A DNA stretch of 64,000 nt from Tetmemena sp. SeJ-2015 (taxonomy: Eukaryota > Ciliophora > Spirotrichea > Sporadotrichida > Oxytrichidae), in NCBI GenBank assembly GCA_027382625.1, contig JAJKFJ010022274.1, positions 1 through 64,000 of the forward strand, given 5' to 3'. Shown one piece after another: positions 1-11,296 of this stretch; the first letter of the stretch is position 1; every line of letters begins with the position of its first letter. Made by a program: the position numbers and the translations under genes. The notes beneath the pieces were generated by a model. It was given only the letters and a program-made list of their open reading frames with translations, was not told the origin of the DNA and did not search any database.

Positions 1-819
1 AAAACAGTATATTATTTCTATAGTTTAGTAGCTAACTTATTTTATTAACTTTGTGGCAAGTACAGTCGACAAAATAAATAAACACTGCTATACTTTTCAT
101 TATACATTACTCTGCTCCAATAAAGATAATCAATATTAAATACTTATGCTCATAATATTCTAGCATTTAAATTATATGCCTTTAATTTATCTATGCTAAA
201 ATATTTTGGCGACCTCCATTTTTCTTGCATAAATCCTTTTTTAAAAAAATATATTTCCTTTATAAATTTTTAAATGATTAAATATTATTATGCAAAGATT
301 TAAAACCAAATAATTGAATAAATAACGAAAATAAATTTATTATTGGCAAAAGAATTAAAAGTCCACAAGATAAGATAGCGAAAAATTCTGTTAATTATAA
401 TTCAATCAATAGCTTATCGGGAGCTATAATTATAATATAAATAATAACTTAAGACTTCTTACTCTGCTTTGCCTTAAATTATTTTTTTCTCAGAAATTTC
501 CTCTCAAAATTATATGAATAATCATAATCATTTTAATATTTGTCATAAAAAATCTAAAACAAAATAAAATTAAATTATTTACTTTTATTTTGATTTTTAC
601 TTATAGCAATATAATCATATGCTATTAAAGTCATTCATTCTGTACTCATAATTAACTTTTCATCGAATATCTATCTTATAAAAATATTCATTTTTACTTT
701 TTTTATTTAAAATTTAATTTAAAAGGGACCCAAAGAAATTATTTTTTTTTAAAAAAAATCTTTTTTAAAAAATAATTTTATTAATTGAATTAAAAATGGG
801 TTTAAATTGCCTCTTTAAT
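1..819. other. AT-rich stretch without a recognisable gene
   Basis: I see no coding segment, repeat or RNA gene here. It probably continues the spacer or eliminated DNA between the last visible segment of gene A and a further segment outside the window. Confidence 0.4.
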
Positions 820-3800
820 CCATAAGCGCTACGTAAGCTCTGAAATAGCTCTCGAGTGTTAAAATAAATGTTCCATAAGGAATCTTCTTAGCTTTCCCAC
901 TTCTGACTATGTTTCCGTACTCATCTAAGTCCATCGATTCTAATACAACTGAGGTGTCAGAGCCATATTAAAGCGGATATATCTCCTCCTCACAAGAAGA
1001 GATAAAATATTCAATTATCTAATTTATCTACAAATACATCAATTTATTTTATCATGGTTTGGCTTTGTCGGATCTTGCACGAAAGAATAATGGGTCCTAT
1101 TTCCAAATTGCAATTAAAGATATAAATTTTATTATTCCTGAAATTTAGTTCAAATAAAATCCCCTAAGAAGTCTAATAGCAAAAAATTATTTTGAAAGTC
1201 AATTTTATAATGAGAAAATTATGTATTAAAGCATTTCTATGTTTGTATTAAAAGATCTATAAGGGATCTAAAAATAATTTAATGATCAACTTGACCTAGA
1301 AATTGATTTTTCTGCTCATGGAAGGATGAGTAACAGTTAAGTAATAAGTTCTTGTGCCATATAAAGTTTTTGCATCAGGATATGTTAGCTTTATTTTAGA
1401 ATTTGGAATATCGAGATCAACTTCTCCAGCAATTGAGCCTCCTCCTACTGTATTCACTGCAGTAATAGGGAAAGTATATATTCACATATTTTAAATTACA
1501 AAAATTCATATTAAAAGTTTAGTTTTAATATATTAAAACTAATGGATTAATTTTTTATATCATCTGAGCTATTATTTTAAGTATAATTTAATATAGTTAG
1601 AATTGGATATCTTACATTTAAATAATTAGATAAAGTCATTCTCTTCTTAAATTTATATTATTTTTATAAGTTGATACTTAATTATATTCGTATAAATTCT
1701 TGATCAAATATTTTTAACTTTTTCAATCTTATAATTCATCTTTTGTCAACATTTTGAAGTAATAAATTTGTTAAATGAATTAAAATTGATAAGTAAAATG
1801 TATTTTAAATCCTCTATCTTATCTAATTGCTTAATCATATTTAATTTTAAGATATATTAAGTATTTCCAGTGCAATCTCCAGCAGTTGGGAGTGGATATA
1901 GTTTAGTAGTGCCAACATCAGTGTTCATATTGTAGTAGAAGATTCTTTGAGAAAGGTCAAGCTACAAATCGCAAAAAGGGTTGGTTGTGAAATCCCTCAT
2001 TGTGTATTTAGAGTAAGTAGATTAAAGTGTATATGATAAAACAGAACTTATAGAGAAAAAAGAATTAGCAGAGGCTGAAATAGGGCTATATAGAGGAGTC
2101 GTTGAAGTTTACGATATTGTAGAGGATTCTATTTTATTTATAATTAAAATTGAAGATCCCGAAGCAAAGTTGGTATAAGTTGTAGTAGTTGTGTTAACAC
2201 ACGATGTTGAAGAAATGTCTAAAGAATCTGTTGAATAGTAGAGTACATAAATTTATACTAATTTAACAACATACTTTAATTGTAATTATTTTTGAATCAT
2301 TAAAAATTTATCAAAATTTTATTTTGAATATGAGTACTATTCTCTTCTGTGTTACAGTGGAAAGAAAAGATGCTGCTGATTAAAATGCTATAAAAATGGA
2401 GGAGCCATCCTATGAAGCCATATATCTAGAAGATGATAAAAGGAAGGTGAAGTTACATAGGAGTGGTAAAAACAATAGTTCTGCTGAGTTAAATCTGCTT
2501 TAGAACTGAGCCATCTGAAAATGATACCACCATCAAGAATGGATAGCCTATTATTATAAATCAGCAAACTATCTTACTAGGAGAGGTTGTGGTGCACATT
2601 AGAATAAAGGGGGGGGCCTTTCCTCGACAATAAAATTTTATAATGAAGAAAGGTAAGAAAAAAGTACTTTTATAGGGTAATTTTCGCTCCGAAATCTGAT
2701 TCTTCAAGTAAAAGAGGTGTATTCTAGAATCTAAGGCTTCAAATTTTAATCCAAATTCAGCCAGTTAGAGGTCAGTTGCACCTAAATAAGATCTATATTT
2801 TTAGCAATTTTTCAGCAACTGTAAAATAAATTTAAAGTGCAATTTTAAAATATTGAAACAATTTTTGAATACATAACAGGCATCGACTATAAGCCCAAAG
2901 AATTTTAGCTAAAATATTGCAGCATTAGTCTCCCTCCTCATGAAATAAAATTTCGTTATATTAAAAAGCTTCAATATTTTAAAATTGCACTTTAAATTTA
3001 TTTTACAGTTGCTGAAAAATTGCTAAAAATATAGATCTTATTTAGGTGCAACTGACTTCTACTGGCTGAATTTGGATTTAAATTTGAAGCCTTAGATGCT
3101 AGGATACACCTCTTTTACTTGAAGAATCAGATTTCGGAGCGAAAATTACCCTATAAAAGTACTTTTTTCTTACCTTTATTCATTATAAAATTTTATTGTC
3201 GAGGAAAGGCCCCCCCCCGAATAAAGTTACCAGATTATTGCTGAATACCCAAGTTTATATTCGCAAATACTCCAGCTGTCTAATATAACAACTTATCCAT
3301 ATTATTTGAAGATGTTCAAATTAAAAACTTATCCTTTATAATCAGATAATATAATTATTAATATTTTATAATTTATAATAAATAAAATTTACATTTTTAT
3401 TTAGTTTTATTAAAATACTTAAGTTCAACAGATATAAATAGCTAAAAGGATGAGATTAAAATTTCCATTAAAAAAACAAACTTTATAACTCATAGAGCAC
3501 AAGAGAATTTAGGTATACGAAAATCAGTTTAATTTTGAAAATATAAGCTAATAAAAATATAATATAAATCTCCTTATGATAAAATTTCATAATTAAAGGT
3601 ATTTCATTGAATCAATTAATAATTTCTATGAAGAAATTATAATTTAATAAATTACAAAAATTTTTACATTTAATGATTTCAAATGCTAAAATTTAATGAA
3701 AGCCCTTTTAAATTTGATTTCAAAGGGCCCAATAAAAACTAATTTGAGGATCCTTATAAATGGCTTAAAATTAATAAAATAGCACCCTAATTTGAGGATC

Positions 3801-6800
3801 CTTATAAGATGGCTTAAATTAATAAAATATCTGCATCCCTAATTTGAGGATCCTTATAAGATGGCTTAAATTAATAAAATATCTGCATCCCTAATTTGAG
3901 GATCCTTATAAGATGGCTTAAATTAATAAAATATCTGCATCCCTAATTTGAGGATCCTTATAAGATGGCTTAAATTAATAAAATATCTGCATCCCTAATT
4001 TGAGGATCCTTATAAGATGGCTTAAATTAATAAAATATCTGCATTAATTTGAGGATCCTTATAAGATGGCTTAAATTAATAAAATATCTGCATCCCTAAT
4101 TTGAGGATCCTTATAAGATGGCTTAAATTAATAAAATATCTGCATCCCTAATTTGAGGATCCTTATAAGATGGCTTAAATTAATAAAATATCTGCATCCC
4201 TAATTTGAGCATCCTTATAAGATGGCTTAAATTAATAAAATATCTGCATCCCTAATTTGAGGATCCTTATAAGATGGCTTAAATTAATAAAATATCTGCA
4301 TCCCTAATTTGAGGATCCTTATAAGATGGCTTAAATTAATAAAATATCTGCATCCCTAATTTGAGGATCCTTATAAGATGGCTTAAATTAATAAAATATC
4401 TGCATCCCTAATTTGAGGATCCTTATAAGATGGCTTAAATTAATAAAATATCTGCATCCCTAATTTGAGGATCCTTATAAGATGGCTTAAATTAATAAAA
4501 TATCTGCATCCCTAATTTGAGGATCCTTATAAGATGGCTTAAATTAATAAAATATCTGCATCCCTAATTTGAGGATCCTTATAAGATGGCTTAAATTAAT
4601 AAAATATCTGCATCCCTAATTTGAGCATCCTTATAAGATGGCTTAAATTAATAAAATATCTGCATCCCTAATTTGAGGATCCTTATAAGATGGCTTAAAT
4701 TAATAAAATATCTGCATCCCTAATTTGAGCATCCTTATAAGATGGCTTAAATTAATAAAATATCTGCATCCCTAATTTGAGGATCCTTATAAGATGGCTT
4801 AAATTAATAAAATATCTGCATCCCTAATTTGAGGATCCTTATAAGATGGCTTAAATTAATAAAATATCTGCATCCCTAATTTGAGGATCCTTATAAGATG
4901 GCTTAAATTAATAAAATATCTGCATCCCTAATTTGAGGATCCTTATAAGATGGCTTAAATTAATAAAATATCTGCATCCCTAATTTGAGCATCCTTATAA
5001 GATGGCTTAAATTAATAAAATATCTGCATCCCTAATTTGAGCATCCTTATAAGATGGCTTAAATTAATAAAATATCTGCATACCACCTTGTTCCATTAGA
5101 GTTGATTTAAAATTAACCCATCACAGTCGTGGCTGGCATTGTATAAGGAAAAGTTTATTCTGATTGAATAGTTCCATCACTCTGGGCAATTTTTTGAATT
5201 GCATACTTTTAAGTACTTGCGTCAGAATAGAAATTTACAAATTGCCAGAATGTCGAGTTTGCAAAGTTATGCTTTATTTAAGTTACTGTCTAATAGATCA
5301 TAAGAAGGATTGGAGGAAAGTCCATGCAACCTCATCGTCCATTTTATGGACATATCTGCTCCAATCTTCATGTATGTCAGCTATAAATTAATATTTTTGC
5401 ATAATCCTAAATCAATAAATTTATGATTTGAATAGCAGAGAAATATTCTAAAATTATAAATATAATTTCTTTACTGAAGAAACATATTGATAAATATAAA
5501 AATAATGTGAATATATTCATTCTTTTAAGCTACAATTTACAGCCTTTATTTTCTGAATGTATTTTCATCCATTTATTTAAATTGAAATATTAATTTGTGA
5601 TCATAATAATTAAATTTGACATTCAAGAGAATTATATAATTAAATATTTTTGCATATAAAGTTCTAAATTTATATCATAGTTATGAAATTAAAATTGAAT
5701 TTAAGAATATTTAAAAGTCAATTTTATATAGCTCCTTACCAGAATAGCCGAACACTCAATAATTTAAAGTTTAGTATAAATTATAAATTTTATTGAGCTA
5801 ATAAATATCATTTAATAAAATTAATCTATAAAGAAGGACTAAATAATATAAACCATACAAAATTTTACTTAATTAAATAAGCATTTTAATTTATGTATAT
5901 TTAAAATTTTATTGATTAAAAAATGAAGATTTTAATGAATTTTGTACTTATTTACTAAAAGTTATTCATTATAATTTATTATAATATGATATGGCTACTA
6001 GAATTAAATAGCTTATCTTTAGATTAATTATTTCTACAGAGTAAAAAAAATATTTTGCACTGAAAATTACCATCGAGTAATCTTGATTTTACCTCATAGT
6101 TTCTAAAAGCTATCTAAGTAAATCTTTCTTAATCATATAAGAAAAATTTAATTTAAGAATATAAATTAATTTTTTTAAACTCAAAAATAATTGGGTCTTT
6201 GTTAAAGAAGGCAAACATTTTAAATTAAGCACCAATCTTTATCAAATTTGAAATTTTCAATAAAATCTATTTCTTCTTTAAGTAAATTATTCATTCTTTT
6301 ATTTAAATTTTTTTGGATGCTTAACAAAAAATATAATTATCTAACATAAAAATTTGCTAATTTTATTTATTTTTCTTTAAATTATTTTTAATTTATTGTT
6401 TAAATGATTTATAACTCCAGTATTAACTTCCATACTCAAATACAAGTCATTTGTAGTTATATCGATATTGAGATCTACGATATCGATACTATTTCGTATT
6501 TAAAGTTAAGAAAACATTTTAAAAATACTTATTATTAAATTAGAAAGTTAAAATTCAGGACGCACACGACCGGCACTAGGCATCGGTCGCCCTTTTCCCT
6601 GAAGGCTTTCTAGTTTGGTAATCCATTTGCTGGGGGGGTGAGTGCTTAAATGAGGCAAGGGATAATGGAGCCAAAGCCCTGGGGAAGGTGGTTGAGCTGC
6701 TCACTGAGAGATAATAAAAGGTGAGTGGTTCCACTCACCTCCTAATCCTTGTAGGCGTGGAGGGATGTGATTATGGGCAAACACTCGTCATGCAGCTGGA

Positions 6801-8793
6801 CAGCGAAGCCAGACGCTACGGAGCAGCGACTTGCTCTCGGTCCGAAGCTACCGGATTTTTTTTCCCCTTTTTAGGTTTTTTTGGATGGCTGCAGAAGCCG
6901 GGGCTTCTGCTCAGAATGTGAGGTGGGTGCCACATTTTTAATATCCCTATTCGGCTGGTAGGTTTGTGTGCGTCAGATAAGTGCGTCACAGCAATATCAT
7001 TGACGTCACGGCCTATCTTATTTATGCCGGGGCCCTTTCATTCCCTTAATTATTATTATTATTAAAAATACTTTTACTTCATTGACAGATTTAGATCAGC
7101 ATTTTTATCACATAGATAAATTAACTTACTTTTTGAAATTTATTGGTTCACTTCTTTTAAAGATTAATCTTAACAGGAATAAATATAATAGACTTAGAGA
7201 AATTTTTCTATATTATGATCATTTGAAAATTTATATAAATTCAGACGCTTTAAATAGGTATTCAAAATTAATTTATTTAAAATTAGTCCTTTAAATAGGA
7301 AAAAAAAGATACTTACTTTCTTAACCAGCAATGGTATGTTCAAATTTGAACTAGGAGCTAATATACAAACAATCTAAATTAGATTATAAATTCATCTTCA
7401 AAGAGATATCCAACATTTTTTAGCATCTGAAAAATAATATTTTATCTAAAATTATAAATAGCATAAATCCTAAATTTAATTTCAATTTTATCTTTTTGAG
7501 TTATGTGTATTAAAAATGCAAAACTTTTATAAATAAAATGATGATTAACATTATTAATATAAATTATAAATATTTCCTGCTAATTGGATTAATAAGTCTC
7601 CATTTAGTTCCTTTGATTATATGCCTGTATCAAAATAATATCAGTTGAGAATTAGCTGATCCTGAATGCTGTGTTATATATAACAAAACATTCGATCACA
7701 AATTTAAATTATATATTTCAATTAATAAAATTAATGGGATAATTTATATAATTTATTTTTAATTATATTAGATTTAAAACTTTAGACTATAGAGTTTCAA
7801 AAAGAATAATATCTTAGAATATTTTACTCATGAAGATATAATCGATTTTGTGATTTTTTTCTGTATTAAATTTATTCTTTAAGATAAGTAAATAAGTTCA
7901 AATCTTGGGAGAGATGGTTAAAAAAAGAGAGAAGAAACAAGACAAATTTAATATTTTTGTTTTATTGGATAAAATTTATAAAGATTTCACAAGATTTAAT
8001 TATTAAAATTTTATCTAGATTAACGGAAATAAAGTAATTCCTCTACTGAAAAGTTTAAATTCCTCTTCTTTGTCTTAACATTATCCGTTATTTCTTCTCG
8101 TTTTATTTAAGCTGTATTAGCACTATAAGGCGATCTTTATTAAGTATGATTTTTTAGTTTTATTAATTTAATCATCTGAAGAATTCTTAGTTATATTACA
8201 TTTGGTTATTTTAATGGAATTATTTAAATAAAAATCAACCTTCATTTAAACTATTTACATTAGCATATTTGTAAATGATTTGTTAATAGTAAGAGAGTAG
8301 GAAACTGCGTAGACATAAGTTGAGGATATCTTTGAACTTAAAATCTATGTTTATGACACTTTATCAAGGGTGTTTATCCATTTATAATTTCCCTTATATA
8401 ATAATTTTTAATATTTTATCAATTTAATACACAAATGATGGCTATATTTAAATAGATCTAATTAACCCTGATTGTTGATTAGAGAAATGAAATAGTAGGC
8501 CCCAGCCTTGTTATTATTGAGATGAGCACAAGTTTGGCCTGCTGTGGAAGTGTCAGTGTGCCCCACTACTAAAATGTTTGTTGAGGTCTCAAGCCCCTAC
8601 ACAATTTTAATACAAATATAATACCATATTTTTTTAAACATTATAGTATCATAAAAATTGTAAACATACTTTAAATTCAATTTTAAAATGAATAAGTTAA
8701 TGTCGAGAGAGACGTCTACATTGCAATCAGCCGAATTTCCTCCTAAGATTGTTGGAAAATATACAGTCCCAGTTGGGCAACTGCCAATACAAA
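820..8793 (-). CDS. Gene A: large secreted-type protein, interrupted, C-terminus off left edge
   Basis: Coding segments read right to left: about 8697-8793, 8491-8600, 8285-8335, 5083-5265, 1860-2235, 1300-1470, 1035-1190 and 820-1005. They are open only with TAA/TAG as Gln. Conserved marks are a CNVDV block near the N-terminus, VVGHTDT, a QSDGTIQSEQT block ending in RWYAD, a Ser/Thr-rich linker with PLYSPISAS, DCTGN, and SCEEEIYP followed by DLDEYGN and KIPYGT. Each has a counterpart in the same order in gene B, and several in gene C, so the segments are collinear and not scrambled. Gaps between segments hold a foldback element, a minisatellite and a SINE-like element. Repeated beta-rich blocks and Asn-X-Ser/Thr sites suggest an extracellular protein. 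I do not recognise the family. Exact segment borders and the start codon are unresolved; the protein continues past position 1. Confidence 0.72.
2610..3218. mobile_element. 609-bp palindromic foldback element with G/C-run ends, copy 1
   Basis: Two inverted arms of about 250 bp flank a spacer of about 110 bp. The element opens with a run of seven G followed by CCTTTCCTCGAC and closes with its complement and nine C. The 8-bp sequence GAATAAAG is duplicated perfectly at 2602-2609 and 3219-3226, a target-site duplication. It lies in a gap of gene A. No ORF of note is inside, so it must be non-autonomous. Sister copies are at 55430-56046 and, with shorter arms, 44738-46218. Confidence 0.9.
3741..5081. 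repeat. 52-bp minisatellite, 26 tandem copies
   Basis: The unit begins AATTTGAGGATCCTTATAAG and repeats every 52 bp almost without change; the first unit is diverged and 48 bp long, and one unit near 3997 is 49 bp (loss of CCC). Five copies, starting at 4202, 4618, 4722, 4982 and 5034, share a G-to-C change that turns GAGGATCC into GAGCATCC. The array touches the gene A segment that ends in the conserved RWYAD block. On the minus strand the unit has no TGA in any frame, so under this code the array is open throughout. Confidence 0.97.
6531..7061 (+). mobile_element. SINE-like retroelement, copy 1
   Basis: A GC-rich island in AT-rich DNA, closely related to the inverted copy at 29671-30147. 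It ends in a (TTA)n tail and is bounded by the direct repeat TTAAAAATACTT (6519-6530 and 7062-7073), the signature of target-primed insertion. Three perfect stems are visible: CGACCG near the 5' end (position about 6568), AGGTGAGTGG/CCACTCACCT (about 6719-6740), and GCAGAAGCC/GGCTTCTGC (about 6891-6910). No long ORF is shared by both copies. It could also be the non-coding 3' part of a LINE. It lies in a gap of gene A. Confidence 0.85.
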
Positions 8794-8799
8794 ATATTT

Positions 8800-9796
8800 T
8801 TTTAGATATAATTATTTTCAGAAAAATGTTAATTCAGTAAAATAAAGAGATGAATTTATATAATTTTAAAATATAGTTGTTATTTTTACTAAAATTTATA
8901 GTTAAAACGTTTTGAATGATTATTTTATATTGAATAGTTTATAGATGTCTGTGATTATTTTATTGTGAGTCAAAGATAAATAAAATTGTTGGATGAGTGA
9001 TCCTTAAGTCTCATTGCTCAGAGATAAGATCTAAAGCATGAGGAGAATTACATAAATTCCTTCAATTAATGTGAAATTAGATATGAACTTAATAACCTGA
9101 AGCAGGTTTAGACTTACAGTAAGTAAAAAGAATTTTGCTAGGATGAGAAATGAAGTCATGGTCTTTAAAAATATTTATTTAATATCTTTTTAAATTAGTT
9201 ATTATAGAGTAAGATTTGAAGACTTCAATTGATATGCATTAAAATGGCAAATAAAAAAATGTGAATAAATTATAATTGATAGTAGATTTTAATATTTTTC
9301 ACCGAGTTATATTACTTAATTTAATTTGCTTATTAGATTCACGCTTATTTAAACTTAGACTAAAAAAATAAGAACTTAAAATGCTTCAATTAGAGTTTAT
9401 TAGGTTGGTTATTGAGATGAATATTACTATAATCTAGGCTTAATATAATTAAAAATAAATATAAAAAATAATCAAACATTTCATGTAACTTATTAAACAA
9501 TAAAAAATCCTTAAGCACATTTATAGCATGGATAAATATAAATTTAGCAACATTTTTCAGATAAATAAATATAAAATTTTCAAATAATTTGATTTTAAAA
9601 TATAAATTTAAATAATTAATATGAGTCTTAATAGCCTGCAAAAAATATATACATTTTACTAATGTCTCTCACTTATTAATTTTTAATCGTTAATCTTATT
9701 ATTTTAACAACTCTCTTAAGAATAAAATTTTCTTTTAAACGGAATATGAAATTATAATTTAAGCACTTTGCCAAAGCTGTTAAACTAATTTTAGCT
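8800..9796. other. AT-rich spacer between genes A and F1
   Basis: No segment here has coding character. The one long frame (9390-9641, minus) has the composition of AT-rich noise and is not supported by any paralog. Confidence 0.4.
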
Positions 9797-10990
9797 TCAG
9801 AAAAAGAGGCCCTTTTGTTTGGCTACCTTGGGGTCTTCTAGTTTAATTATTTCCTCAAAATCTGCAATTGAATTGTCATTTGGGTAGTTGTCATCTTGCT
9901 CAAGTATAAAGTTATTTTTTAAATTGAAAGTATAGAATGGGCTTAGATTTCTTCTTTGCCTTTATTTACTAACTCTGATAAACGCATCTTAGCCGGAGCA
10001 ACATGCTTCTTCTCAGATCTTCTTTTTAGCCTGTCTTTCACTCTTCATTATAAAAAATGAAAATATGTTTTTTAACTTCGGTAAATTAGAATACCCGACA
10101 TCGTAGTCAGGAATAGGAATAGACCCACTACAATAATGATAGTAGTTATCACTTTTCTAAAAATAGAAAAAATTATTCTCACATGAGCATCAACTTTGTC
10201 CAATTCCTTTTCTCTAAAGACTGTAGCTGCAAATTTAAGGCTATTGGTTGTTAGATTAGCTTTTGGAGTTGCCAACACCCAAGTCTTGTTATAAATCGGA
10301 ACTGAAATAGTTGTATTATTCTTATATTACAAACTAAAAATATTCAACTCCAAAACATAAGGGGATTGAATAAATACTTGGTATATATTGAGCTACTGTA
10401 TACATGGTCTCTTCGGTGTAGCCAGAGAGGACTATGACATCCATATTAGTAATAGTTGTGAAAGCAAGTTGAATCTCTATCTAGTAGTAGTACTGCTTGG
10501 ACATGTCTGACTCTATTTCCCAAACACAAGACTATCCTGCAGTCCTGTTTAATTTTGACACTTCTACAAGGAACTCTGATTCTTCGTCTTCGAACAATAT
10601 AGGAGATTCCGTATCACCACATTAATGAGAGTTGGATACAATGCAATCTGAATAGTAGAAATCATGGTTGTGATTATTTTCAGTGCTTCATAAAAATTGA
10701 TAAGCAATTTATATGCAGAATATATTCTTAGTTGTGTCTTATACACAGCTGACATCTGTGCTATTCTCTGGACAGCAGGCTCCATACTAGTTATTGTTGT
10801 TGCAAAATGAGTAGTCAGGGTACTTCGATTTACAGTTGTAACAATTTATTGGAAAAATACCAATCGAAGGATTGCTAGAATTTCTAACAGGCAAAATTAC
10901 AGGTTCAGGTGTCCCATGGCCGCTTTCTGACGCATTATTCAGGTTCATGAAAAACAAACTCAGAGGAATTATCAAAGATACTAGTTTCAT
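9797..10990 (-). CDS. F1: Cys-rich type I membrane protein, five IESs
   Basis: The start is the ATG at 10990 and the stop the TGA at 9797-9799. Removing five pointer-bounded IESs (48, 61, 21, 33 and 26 bp) leaves 1005 bp, exactly 335 codons, for a 334-aa protein. Order: signal peptide (about 1-20); ectodomain with Cys at 50, 53, 63, 72, 73, 82, 100, 108 and 139 and many N-glycosylation sites; a conserved LSGYTEETMYTV block near 172-183; one membrane span at about 237-260; a basic stretch right after it; an acidic tail ending in GLFF. TAA and TAG are read as Gln: the TAG at 10787-10789 aligns with CAA in F2. All nine Cys align with F2. It is the downstream member of a tandem same-strand pair. 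I do not recognise the family; a cell-surface receptor or adhesion role is inference from topology only. Confidence 0.92.
9902..9934 (-). other. F1 IES, pointer TATACTT, 26 bp removed
   Basis: The 7-bp repeat lies at 9928-9934 and 9902-9908. Excision joins the AHSIL and EQDD coding and brings the acidic C-terminus and its TGA into frame. F2 has no IES at this site. Confidence 0.9.
10043..10079 (-). other. F1 IES, pointer GAAG, 33 bp removed
   Basis: Pointer copies are at 10076-10079 and 10043-10046. Unexcised, the frame runs into TGA just after the membrane span. Excised, it reads IYRRVKDRLKRR, matching IYRRIKEHLALKR of F2. Confidence 0.9.
10156..10179 (-). other. F1 IES, pointer AGA, 21 bp removed
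   Basis: Pointer copies are at 10177-10179 and 10156-10158. The length is a multiple of three and there is no internal stop, so only comparison with F2 reveals it: excision gives HVRKVITT against SVRKIITT. A 3-bp pointer alone is weak evidence. Confidence 0.75.
10323..10389 (-). other. F1 IES, pointer AATATA, 61 bp removed
   Basis: Pointer copies are at 10384-10389 and 10323-10328. Excision joins TVAQY to KNNTTISVPIYNKTW, restoring the frame and the match to F2, which has no IES here. Confidence 0.92.
10682..10732 (-). other. F1 IES, pointer ACT, 48 bp removed
   Basis: Pointer copies are at 10730-10732 and 10682-10684. It is a multiple of three but carries an in-frame TGA. Excision gives SCVQDTTENN. 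It sits at the same aligned codon (87) as the F2 IES with pointer GAA (codon 89). Confidence 0.85.
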
Positions 10991-11296
10991 TAAGCTAGAG
11001 TGTGAGGTTCTGCTTTTAGAGAAATTTAGGAATTGAAAACTAAAAGTTGTTCGAAGTTACGCTCTCTATTTAAATTTCTTAGAGATTTCATTTTAGTATT
11101 TTTATAATTAAATTCTATGGAATTATTAAAACAATGCTCATAATGAAAAATTAGAACAAGCTAAATTTACCATCCCCAACTCAATAAACCTTAACAGAGA
11201 GCGAAATATAATTATATGATAATTTTAGACAAATTGTACTAGTTAGAATTAGGTCTATTAACTTATATAAAATTAGCAAACTGATCATTAATATAA

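Noticed and set aside
3741..5081. CRISPR array
   Set aside because: The 52-bp unit repeats without unique spacers; it is a simple tandem satellite in a eukaryote.
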